Origin: Adlercreutzia murintestinalis | GTDB taxonomy: Bacteria > Actinomycetota > Coriobacteriia > Coriobacteriales > Eggerthellaceae | DNA: 57,909 bases | Reading direction: 5' to 3' | NCBI RefSeq assembly: GCF_943192905.1 | Contig: NZ_CALPCC010000015.1 | Location: 1 to 57,909 of the forward strand | In this document: positions 34,953-46,800 of the stretch, piece after piece | Position numbering within the stretch: the stretch's first letter is position 1 | Layout: every line of letters begins with the position of its first letter | Translations under genes and position numbers: made by a program | The notes under the pieces: generated by a model | Databases searched by the model: none | The model's input: the letters and a program-made list of their open reading frames with translations, nothing else | What the model was told of the DNA's origin: nothing

Positions 34953-35690
34953 ATGGGAAACCGGACACGCGAAAGAGTCGGACTGCTCATCTTCTTTGTC
35001 CTCGTGCTGCTTGGCGGTGCTGTGCTGCTTGGGTACTTTGCCACAGGGCTCACCTGGACGGTGTATGCCACATCGGTCGATGATCGCGTAGGAAACATGG
35101 CAGGATATACGGCCGTCGTCTATCCGGGCACCGTCGTCGAAGAGGATGATGACCGCGATGCCGATGCTGGGCTGGATGACCGCGATGCTGACGGCATTCC
35201 TTCCATCGCTGACACGATCGGGCTGCGCATCCTTTCCTATTATCCCGCAACGGCGCTCCGCGACGAGGTGGGCGTGTTTCCCTCTGACGTGCGCGAGTTA
35301 TACGTGAAGAAGGACGCCTCGGTTATCACCATCGATACACAGGATATTCTCTACCACCCTGAACCGTGCATATTGAATGCAGGGGATCGCACGATCGGTG
35401 TTTTTGGTGTGAGTTCATACCAAACGAAACGGGCGCTTCGGAATACCGTTGACGATCTTCATGAGCAAGGCGCAGACGTCGTGATCTGCGTGACGATGCG
35501 AACGGCGCTGCTCGCATCGTTGCAGGGCATCAACGTGGTGATCTTGACCGAGTCCTCCGATGTCTATCCCACCACGGGATACCGCGAGGATGACACGCTA
35601 GTGGTTCAAGCACCAAAAACGGGCGAAGCCGGTGTTGTGTTCTTCTCGAACAACAACGTGGCATCCGCCCGTTCCATCGATTCTCTGTGA
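34953..35690 (+). CDS. Membrane-anchored, degenerate phosphoesterase-like protein
   Basis: 245 residues. One N-terminal helix (about 10-31) anchors an extracytoplasmic domain. Residues about 64-80 hold an Asp-rich repeat (DDRDADAG then DDRDADGIP) resembling calcium-binding thrombospondin type 3 repeats. From about 110 on, the order GVFGVSS, EQGADVVICV, LQGINVVILTESS, DTLVVQAPKTGEAGVVFF parallels the end of 5'-nucleotidase-like metallophosphoesterases. However, the metal-binding Gly-His-x-His is replaced by TESSD and the N-terminal metal motifs are missing. It may therefore be a non-catalytic binding domain. Function unknown; convergent with gdhA. Confidence 0.7.
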   Translation: MGNRTRERVGLLIFFVLVLLGGAVLLGYFATGLTWTVYATSVDDRVGNMAGYTAVVYPGTVVEEDDDRDADAGLDDRDADGIPSIADTIGLRILSYYPATALRDEVGVFPSDVRELYVKKDASVITIDTQDILYHPEPCILNAGDRTIGVFGVSSYQTKRALRNTVDDLHEQGADVVICVTMRTALLASLQGINVVILTESSDVYPTTGYREDDTLVVQAPKTGEAGVVFFSNNNVASARSIDSL

Positions 35691-35703
35691 GGGTGATGGC
35701 TCG

Positions 35704-38603
<2,900 letters not shown>

Positions 38604-38611
38604 GGAATGCG

Positions 38612-39739
38612 CTAGACCTGGAACAGGACGGCACCCGAGGTGAGACCGCCGCCGAAAGCGACCAAGACCACGTTGTCTCCCTCTTTCACACGCCCGGTGC
38701 AATACGCATCGGCGAGCGCCATGGGAACGCTGGCTGATGAGGTGTTGCCGGTATTGGCGATGGAGAGTTGGAACGCATCAAGATCAAGCCCGAGCTTCTT
38801 CGCCGCAAACTTGATGATGCGCTCATTGGCCTGGTGGGGGATGACGCAATCAATGTCGTCGAGCGTGAGTCCGCTACGCTCGAGCACCTCCTCTACCGCA
38901 TGGGTCATGGCATTGCTGGCAAATTTGAAGATGGAACGGCCATCCATGCGAATGACTTGGCGCATGCCGCCCGCGGCAACCGCTTCATCAATGCCGAGCA
39001 ACGCATCAACGCCGGAGAGCGAGGCGTCCTCGCAAGCCGCGGGGTCAACGCCGACAGGGGAGAACGGCTGCGGTGCCTCGATGAAGTTCGCGCAGGTCAA
39101 TGCGTTCTTCTCGTCGTCGTCGTTTCTCAGGTAGGACGCCCGGATGCCTGGTTTCTCATCGCTCCATTCCACGACTGCTGCGCCTGCCCCATCGCCGAAG
39201 AGCACGCAGGTATTGCGGTCGTTCCAATCGGTCACGCGCGAGAGGCGGTCGCATCCGATGACGAGCGCGCGTCGGCAGCGCGTGCGGCTGGATGCTCCTG
39301 GTGCGCTCTGGGATGCGGCGAGCATCGACTCGGCAACGGTAAGACCGTAGATGAATCCTGTGCAAGCAGCGTTGATATCCATGGCGACCGCGCGATCAAG
39401 GCCGAGCATGCGCTTTACCAGGGCCGCGCATGAGGGAACGACCACGTCGGGTGTTACCGTAGCGAACAAGACCAGATCGATGCTGCTTGGGTCGATGGGC
39501 TGTGCGCTCCATCCTTGCGCTGCGGGCTTGAGCGTGTCTCTCTGATCAAGGCCGAGAGCGGCTGCTGCTGCGGCGGCGGCTAGTGTCAGGCCGGATTCTG
39601 CGACCGCGATATGGCGCGTGAAGATGCCTGTTCTGGACGAGATCCATTCGTCGTTGGTATCGACCAGCGCTTGCAGATCGTCGTTGGCTACCTCGCGATC
39701 CGGGAGCGCCTTGCCGCACCCGATAATGACTGCTCCCAC
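38612..39739 (-). CDS. fabH: Beta-ketoacyl-ACP synthase III
   Basis: Starts type II fatty acid synthesis by condensing an acyl-CoA primer with malonyl-ACP. The 375-residue product has catalytic Cys126 in AMDINAACTGFIYGL, His in CVIPHQANERIIKFA and Asn in SIANTGNTSSASVP. It is longer than the usual 310-330 residues, with added residues around 68-82 and 146-154 and a loop near 198-235. Start is GTG 39739-39737. It is the first gene of a minus-strand pair with the helicase and is not beside other fab genes, so it may serve a separate pool of primers. Confidence 0.94.
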   Translation of the reverse strand: MGAVIIGCGKALPDREVANDDLQALVDTNDEWISSRTGIFTRHIAVAESGLTLAAAAAAAALGLDQRDTLKPAAQGWSAQPIDPSSIDLVLFATVTPDVVVPSCAALVKRMLGLDRAVAMDINAACTGFIYGLTVAESMLAASQSAPGASSRTRCRRALVIGCDRLSRVTDWNDRNTCVLFGDGAGAAVVEWSDEKPGIRASYLRNDDDEKNALTCANFIEAPQPFSPVGVDPAACEDASLSGVDALLGIDEAVAAGGMRQVIRMDGRSIFKFASNAMTHAVEEVLERSGLTLDDIDCVIPHQANERIIKFAAKKLGLDLDAFQLSIANTGNTSSASVPMALADAYCTGRVKEGDNVVLVAFGGGLTSGAVLFQV

Positions 39740-39843
39740 GTCTAACCTCGTTCCCCTGGCTGCTCATGGCTGTGTTTTGAACGATCTTATGGTATCAGAA
39801 ACGCGCTGCTACGCATGCCGTGCGCAGCGGTTCGCATGGTCAC

Positions 39844-39857
39844 GTGCGATCTCGCAC
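39844..39857. promoter_or_regulatory. Palindrome, possible operator
   Basis: GTGCGA-TC-TCGCAC, a 6-bp inverted repeat with a 2-base centre, in the divergent region between fabH and the Sel1 gene. Confidence 0.35.
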
Positions 39858-39874
39858 GGATGATGGGTGCGGTT

Positions 39875-39900
39875 TACATGTACCAATAATAGTACATGTA
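39875..39900. promoter_or_regulatory. Inverted repeat, possible operator between fabH and Sel1 gene
   Basis: TACATGTAC and GTACATGTA, exact 9-bp arms with an 8-base AT-rich centre. Size and symmetry suit a dimeric TetR- or GntR-type repressor. It lies 57 bases before the Sel1 start and 136 bases before fabH, so it could control either. Confidence 0.5.
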
Positions 39901-39956
39901 TGCAGACGAGATCAGTGATAATGGTGGCATGGACGAGCGTATAAGGAGGTTCACCA

Positions 39957-40997
39957 GTGAATGCGATCAAATGCATGTTGCCGCTTACGGTTATTCCGGA
40001 ACATCGAGCAGCGTCAGTCAGTGCAGTGGCGCGCGCCGTTAGCTCAGCGTTCGGTTCTCCCAGTTTCATCCGTGCGAACGGCATGCCGGAGAGCGGCTGC
40101 ATCTCGCGCGTTGCCGCACGGCTTCGCCGCCGCCGTGCCACGACGATGCCGGTATATCAAGTGGACAGGCGCGGTTTCTTCGGCAATGAGCGGCTGCCTC
40201 GCATTTGGGTATCTGAACCCAACTGTGGCGCCGATGGCGCATGCGCGCAGGGGAGGCGTCTGTCGGGAAGCTATCCCTGTGGTCCGGATATGCGGGGACA
40301 CCGCGCGCTCCAGATGGCTGAGCACCTGTTCGCGGAAGGATCGGCAGCGTCTGATACGGCGGTGTCGATCGCTTGCTTTCAGGCCGCCGAGATCCTGTAT
40401 CTGCATGCATCCGAGCGCGGCAGTGTCGAGGCATTGTGTCGTCTTGGCGCACTGTATTGCGCTGATTTGTGCCAAGGCGCGTATTGGCGCGATTCTGTGA
40501 GCGCTCATGCGAAGCATGCGCGGGAGGATGTGCTTCGCAAGGCAGTGCGCGCTCTGTCGCGAGCAGCGGCGCGCGGAGATGCGGAAGCGAAATGGCGATT
40601 GGGAGACATGCGCGCGCAGGGCGCGGGGTGCGAGATGGAGCAAGCGCTCGCATGGAATCTGTATCGGGGGGCATTCTGTCGGGCGGCGGGATGCACGACC
40701 GATGATCTTGATGCCGCTGGCGATACCGAACGGATACTTGCGCTGGTGAGCGGGGATGGCGCGCGCCTTGCGGATTGCGGGTGCGCTGCGGTGCGCATGG
40801 CTGCATGCCTGGAGCACGGACGCGGTTGCGAACGCGATCGTGCGCGTGCGAGCGCATGGTACGCCGCCGCGGTGCGTCTGCTCGATTCTTGCGTCAATGC
40901 CGGGTCGTGGCTCTATCTTGAAGAGCTGACCTCGGCCGAGTCCGGTGCTGCTCGCGATACAATGAACCATGATGGAGCGGTGCCTTTTCGTGTCTGA
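39957..40997 (+). CDS. Sel1-like repeat protein
   Basis: 346 residues with Sel1-type (TPR-like) repeats in the C-terminal two thirds: GSVEALCRLGALYCADL (about 154-170), GDAEAKWRLGDMRAQGAGCEMEQALAWNLYRGA, cited by GDAEAKWRLGDMRAQG (about 204-219), and AAVRMAACLEHGRGCERDRARASAWY, cited by MAACLEHGRGCERDRA. Such proteins are scaffolds; the partner is unknown. GTG 39957 has an ideal AAGGAGG 7 bases upstream. Residues 1-63 look unlike coding protein and ATG 40146 is an alternative start. Cys content is high for a cytoplasmic protein. Upstream lie two palindromes. Confidence 0.72.
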   Translation: MNAIKCMLPLTVIPEHRAASVSAVARAVSSAFGSPSFIRANGMPESGCISRVAARLRRRRATTMPVYQVDRRGFFGNERLPRIWVSEPNCGADGACAQGRRLSGSYPCGPDMRGHRALQMAEHLFAEGSAASDTAVSIACFQAAEILYLHASERGSVEALCRLGALYCADLCQGAYWRDSVSAHAKHAREDVLRKAVRALSRAAARGDAEAKWRLGDMRAQGAGCEMEQALAWNLYRGAFCRAAGCTTDDLDAAGDTERILALVSGDGARLADCGCAAVRMAACLEHGRGCERDRARASAWYAAAVRLLDSCVNAGSWLYLEELTSAESGAARDTMNHDGAVPFRV

Positions 40998-41195
40998 TGC
41001 TGGGTTTTCATGCTATCGAGCGACTCTGGGGCATCTGCGCGGCACGGCTTGGCATCTTGAGAATCCATTCCTTTCAGCGTTCCGGTCGCGGCCGACAGAG
41101 GTGGCGGATGGAATGCGGTGCGACAAGTGTTTAGAATGAACCCGATCGTGTTGGTGTTGTTGTGCGAGCATCGAGGACAAGGGGGATCGCAGAGC

Positions 41196-43829
41196 GTGGA
41201 AATGAGAACCATCATATTCGCGAGCCGCGAGCAGGCTGATGCTGCCGTCTTGCGGATGGCTGAAGATGGTGGCGCGCTCGGTATCGACGTTCAGACACCA
41301 TCCTCGTTCATCGCGGCGCAGTGGGAGCTTTGGGGCGATGGTCGGCGACTGGTGGCACCAGTGCAGCGCGCGGCTCTGATAGCCGATCTGGTAACCGCAG
41401 AAGGCGGCTTGGTCGATACGCCTGGCACCGCAGCAGCCATCGCGGCGTTCGTCGAGCGTGCGTGCGGGACAGAGGGCCTTCGTCGTGCGCTTCGGTCGCG
41501 TTCGTCCGCGGATGAGTCGGATGATCCAGAGCAGCGCGTCTTAGATGTCGTCGCGCGCTACTGCGAAGCCTTGCGCGAGCGCGGTTTTGTGGAGCCAGGA
41601 GAGGCTGCGGAGATGCTGGCCGCGCGCGCGCTTCCCCTGCGCGTCTCGTTCGAGGGGCCTCTCTTCGTGTCGCCCGCGATCGAGCGGCTCTTCAGGCAGC
41701 TAGCGCAGGAGTCCCCTGTCAGCGACGCGGTCGATGTGGTTGCGCCTGCGCATCTCCGTTACGCGTTCGCACAGCCCGCAGGACCAGCGGCAGGCCCGCA
41801 TGCGCTCCTGACGGTCGTGGATCGTCTTTGCGCTGAGGGCTGTCAGAGCATAACGGTGTGTGCGCACGATCCGCATGATGCGTTCGCGGCCCTGTGCGAA
41901 CCTCTGCGCGAGCGTGATTATGCCTGCGCTCTGACAGCCTCGGTGCCCTTTGGACGAACCTGGCTCGGTCGTGCTCTCGCTGATATCCACGCCCTCATTG
42001 CAGATGATGCGCGCGCACGAGAAGCGGCGGTCGATCTGGCCTTCAATCCTTGGCTCGACATTCCTGGTTGGCAGGCTGAGCGATTGGATGCCAGCATCCG
42101 CGGGGATCGTGCAATGGATTCCGCCGCCATGCTCGCATCGCTGCGCGCTCTTTCAGATACGGTCGGCGCGCTCGAGGGCCTGATCGTAGCAGGGGATGAC
42201 CCCTTTGCCGATGCGGCATCGCTCTCCCAAAAGCTGGAAGAGGGCCTTCTTCCGAGTACGATCGCAGCTCTTGAGAGCGAAGCGCTGTCGGTGCTTTGTG
42301 CTACGGCGGAGGCGCTGAGAGATATCGGTGCGCTGCACCGTAACTGGCTGACCGGTCTCGCTGATGTCCCGGTTGCGCAGACGGTGGCAGCTCGTTGCGC
42401 TGCGCCTCGCTGCGAGATCGTTTTCCGTAGCATGGCCGACCTGCGCCGCCTTGCACGATCGTCATGTGACGCGGTCATCATCGACGATGTTTCAGACGCT
42501 GCGCTCTGCGCAAGAAGTTCCGTTGATTGCTTGGGCGCTCTGACGCAGCTTCTCGGCATTCAGACACCTGATCGCGCGCTCGGCGAGGTGCGCGCCGCTC
42601 TCAATACCGCTCTTGCCGCAGCGCGACGATGCTTTGCTTGCTTGTTGCCCGCCACCGATGATGATCGCGAGCGCACCTGGCCCTCCTTCGCGTTTGAAGA
42701 GCTGCTGTCGTGCATCGTCGGGCATACGGTTGATGCAGAAAGCGCAGAGGCGGTGATGGCGCAGATCGATCCGGGATTTCGGCGCATAGCTGAAGACGAC
42801 CTGGTGGCATGCGTCGGTCGTGATTTTCGGCCTGTTGCTACGACGCTTCGCGCACCGGTGGCGATGCGCGGGCGGCTCGTTCAGCTCGATCTGTTGGACT
42901 ATCTTCGCGGTGCAGGACAGGGAGACGACCGCGTGCCCGTTCTCTCTCCTTCGGCTCTTGAGCGTTATCTGCACTGTCCTTATGCGTGGTTTCTCGAGAA
43001 TCGCATCGGCGCGCGCGGGCTCGATGAAGGATTCGGTCCCGCGGAGAAGGGAAGCTTCGTTCATGCGGTGATGGCGCGCTGCTACGATATGCTCGGAGAG
43101 CTCAGTGCCGAGCATGCCGAAGGCGCTGTCGATGTGCAGACTCATCAGCTGCTCGATACGGCTTTCGATACGGTTCTCGATGAGAGTGCGCATGCTCCCG
43201 GCAGACGTCTGAAAGCGCTCACGCCGTCAGAGCACCTTGAGGTGGAGGATCTTCGCCGTCACCTCCACCGTTTCTTGGACCGCTTGAACCGTCTTCCCGA
43301 CACCTATCGCGTCTTAGGGCATGAGATGCCCATTCGGCCCGAGGACGGATTGGTCGCTGGGGTGCGTCTGAGCGGACGCGTCGACCGGGTTGATGTGGAT
43401 GATGCTGCCAAGCGCTTCGCGGTCATCGACTACAAAGGAAGCATTGCCGGACATGCGGCGGGCAGTCTGGGGACATCATCTGAGGGCACAGCGGACGAAC
43501 TGCCTGAGAAGATGCAGACTCTCATCTACGCATTGGCTTTACGCGAACGATTCCCGGGATATCGCCCTGCAGCTGCGCTCTATGCATCATATAAGAGCAC
43601 GGTCGACGCGGGATCGATGGCGGGTTCGTTCGATATCGCAGCGTATGACGTTTCGCCGTTCGCTGGTACTGCGTGTGAGACGGGGCCCTTCGAGGGCTTT
43701 CTCGATACCATTGAGAGCGTCATGGCGCACCGCTTAGAGCCGCTCTTTCAGGGCGATATCGAACCGCGCGCACGCAGTGCGCGGGAGTGCAGCTACTGCC
43801 CCTTCACCGCTTGCGAGGTGAGGTTATGA
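41196..43829 (+). CDS. addB: AddB-like nuclease subunit of the AddAB complex
   Basis: Partner of AddA in double-strand break end processing before RecA loading. The 877-residue product shows a C-terminal PD-(D/E)XK nuclease: LSPSALERYLHCPYAWFLEN, GSFVHAVMARCYD, RVDRVDVDDAAKRFAVIDYKG. Cysteines for an iron-sulfur cluster are seen in LHCPY and in the final CSYCPFTACEVRL. The N-terminal half aligns poorly with a helicase core and no Walker A is seen, unlike Bacillus AddB. GTG 41196 follows AAGGGGG by 10 bases; ATG 41202 is the alternative. Its stop overlaps the addA ATG. Confidence 0.88.
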   Translation: MEMRTIIFASREQADAAVLRMAEDGGALGIDVQTPSSFIAAQWELWGDGRRLVAPVQRAALIADLVTAEGGLVDTPGTAAAIAAFVERACGTEGLRRALRSRSSADESDDPEQRVLDVVARYCEALRERGFVEPGEAAEMLAARALPLRVSFEGPLFVSPAIERLFRQLAQESPVSDAVDVVAPAHLRYAFAQPAGPAAGPHALLTVVDRLCAEGCQSITVCAHDPHDAFAALCEPLRERDYACALTASVPFGRTWLGRALADIHALIADDARAREAAVDLAFNPWLDIPGWQAERLDASIRGDRAMDSAAMLASLRALSDTVGALEGLIVAGDDPFADAASLSQKLEEGLLPSTIAALESEALSVLCATAEALRDIGALHRNWLTGLADVPVAQTVAARCAAPRCEIVFRSMADLRRLARSSCDAVIIDDVSDAALCARSSVDCLGALTQLLGIQTPDRALGEVRAALNTALAAARRCFACLLPATDDDRERTWPSFAFEELLSCIVGHTVDAESAEAVMAQIDPGFRRIAEDDLVACVGRDFRPVATTLRAPVAMRGRLVQLDLLDYLRGAGQGDDRVPVLSPSALERYLHCPYAWFLENRIGARGLDEGFGPAEKGSFVHAVMARCYDMLGELSAEHAEGAVDVQTHQLLDTAFDTVLDESAHAPGRRLKALTPSEHLEVEDLRRHLHRFLDRLNRLPDTYRVLGHEMPIRPEDGLVAGVRLSGRVDRVDVDDAAKRFAVIDYKGSIAGHAAGSLGTSSEGTADELPEKMQTLIYALALRERFPGYRPAAALYASYKSTVDAGSMAGSFDIAAYDVSPFAGTACETGPFEGFLDTIESVMAHRLEPLFQGDIEPRARSARECSYCPFTACEVRL

Positions 43830-46800
43830 CTGCGAACAGATGCACGCCTCAACAGCAGCAGGTCATCGATACGCTCGACCGGGCACTGATGGTCAGTGCG
43901 GGCGCCGGATCGGGCAAGACGTTCACTCTCACGCAGCGCATCGCCGCAGCCTTCGATTGTCGCCAGGGCACGGCGCTGCTGGATGATATCGGCCAGGTGC
44001 TCGCGATCACCTATACGAAGAAGGCGGCGGCAGAGCTCAAAGGCCGTATCAAGGCGAAGTTGATCGCTGATGGTCTGCGCGACCAAGCGCGTACGATCGA
44101 TGATGCGTGGGTGTGTACGATCCATGCGATGGCGGGGCGCATGTTGCGCGAGAATGCGCTGAGAATCGGTCTTGACCCTGCTTTCAAGGTGCTCGACGAG
44201 ACCGAGGCTGATATCCTTTGGAACCAGGCCGTTGAGATGGTGGCTGCCGAGATCTCGGCGAGCGATGATCCGCTCATACGCCGCATCTTGGCTGACGAAA
44301 AGCTCACTGCACCCAAACAGGGGCGCTCTCTTCTTGGCGATGCGCAGGCGATTCTCGAGCGCGTGCATGCCATGCCAGAGGGGTTTGCTGGCGTGGAGGT
44401 GCCTCCCGTCAGCGCTGATGCGCATGATATCTTGCGCGCGTTCAGTACTATCGCCACTGAACTGACGGAGCTCATCGAAAGCTGGTCTCAGCTCTCGAAC
44501 AAGGATCGTGCAGTGCTGGATGCGCTCAGCTGCGCGCAAGAGAGTGCGGCAGCGTGGATCGCCGATGAGCCATCCGATCCTGCGGATGCAGCGTTCGATT
44601 CGACTGCATTCATGGACGTGATCCATTCCTTTCCCCCTACAACGCCCGCCTACGGTGCGAAGAAGGAGGGAGCTGAACGCATCGCATCCTATCGGAGCGA
44701 ATATGCGCGGCTCTTCGAGGAAGCGCGTGCGGCGGTGGCGTTGCCCTCCGTTCGTTTCAAGGTATCCGTGGCACAGCACCTCGATGAAACCTACCGTGCA
44801 CTCAAAGGGCCGAGTCGCCTTGATAACGATGACCTGCTTCGGGAGTGCTACCGTGCTCTCAGCGCTGATGAGACGATGGCGCTGCGCTATCGCACCATGT
44901 TCCGTCTCATCATGATCGACGAGTTCCAAGACACTGATCGACTGCAAACAGCCATTATCGAATGCATCGCGCAGGATGGCTTCGCGAACGTATGCACCGT
45001 CGGCGATGCTCAGCAGAGCATCTATCGTTTCCGAGGCGCTGATGTGAACGTGTTCGAGGGGTATCGCGCAGCGCTGTTCGCTTCTTCGGATGAGGCAGTG
45101 GCGGTGGAGCTGCCCGATAACTTCCGCAGCCATGGAGATATCTTGAAGTTCGTGGACGTGCTGTTTTCGCGCTCGGAGATGTTCGGAGAGGCGTTTTTGC
45201 ACTTGGAGCCCAAAGGGGCTATCAATGATCTCGCTGATCCTGTTTTCGATGAGCTTCCGCGGGTAGAGCTTGCTTTACTGCACTATCGCAACAGTGGATC
45301 GAAGCCGCGCATGAGCATCGATGAGGTGCGTGCTCATGCTGCCGCTCGCATTGCGCATCATTTCTCAGAATTGGCGGCAGCCGGTGTGCCCGCCCGTGAT
45401 ATGGCGCTTCTTTTGGGGTCGATGGCGCATGCGAGCGTCTACGCAGAGGCCCTGCGCGCAGTAGGGTTGCCATCCATGACGGTGGCAGGTTCCACGTTCA
45501 CCACCTCGGCAGAGGCGTCGCTCGCTGCAACGTTGCTGCAGGTGGCTCGTAATCGCCGTGACGATCAAGCGGTGCTCGCAGCGCTGATCTCGCCGCTGTT
45601 CAATATCACCGATGATGCGTTACTCATGTGCGCATCCCGCAGAGAGGATGGCGTCTGCGATCAGCGCTCGGTAGCGGCAGGGCTCTTCGATCCCGACGAG
45701 CATCTCTTCGCGTCGCTTCACGACGATGCGCGCACGATGTTCGCTCTTGCGCGGGATGCCTTGTCCGCCTTCGTGCGCCGCGCACGTCGGCAAAGCGCGG
45801 CGGAGGCCTTGCGCACCCTTCTGGTCGAAAGCGGGGCGCTCGACCGAGCTGCGCGAGCAGGGCAAGCTGGCCTTGCGTTCGCGGGGAACATGGAAAAGGC
45901 ATGCCGTTTGATTGCTTCCCTTGAAGAGGAGTGCGGCGGTATCGCGGAGCTGTCCGCGCGCTTCGACGCTCATCTGCGACTCGCTCAGGAGCGCCCTGGT
46001 TTGCTGGTCGCTCAAGATGCGGAATTCGTCACCCTCATGACCGTGCACGGGTCGAAGGGTCTTGAGTTCCCTCATGTGGCCATAGCCGAGATGCGAGCGA
46101 AGGACCGCCCGCCGGATATCTTCATAGCTGAGAACGTGGGGGAGCATACCTATGTTGCTGGGCTATGCCCGGCGGACTCATCGCGGCGCACCGCGTACAA
46201 CAACATTCGCGCGTTCGCGCGCCACGATGAGCCCCGCAGCGCCGATGCGTGCGAAACGGTGGGGCAGCGCTATCGCTCTTTGAGCGTCTTCGCAGCTGAC
46301 CAACAGGCTCAAGAGGCGAAGCGGTTGCTCTATGTAGCGCTGACGCGGGCGGTCAAATCGGTCATGTTGATGGCGTTGGTGCCCGAGGATCCAGCAGCGG
46401 GCTATCGGGGTGCACCGATTCTGCGTGAGTTGCACGAGGCGCTCGCGTGGCCATTGGATGCTGTGCGGTCGGTTTCCTCCCTTGAGTTCGGTGGACAATG
46501 CCCCGCGCGGGTGAGCCTTGAGTACCTCCCTGATAGTTTGGCGGCATCAGCTGATGAAGATGAGGGGGCACAAGTCACACGTGAGCCCACAGAGCGCTCG
46601 TCTCAGGTATTCGAGGTCCCTATCAGAGCGGACGTTTCGCAAACGATGTGTTTTGCGGGAAGTCTCGAGCAGCGCAGAACATGGTCGTACACATCGCTTT
46701 CTCCTGAGTTCGGAGAGACGATCGCAGTGCCTGGGGAAGAGGAAGCGGCAGCACAAGAGCAGTTGTGGCAACCACGCGAAGAGCGCGCGACGGACTTGGG

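Noticed and set aside
39958-40500. Alternative frames over the Sel1 gene (179 codons plus strand, about 308 codons minus strand)
   Set aside because: Only the 39957 frame shows repeat structure; the others are Arg/Cys-rich shadows.
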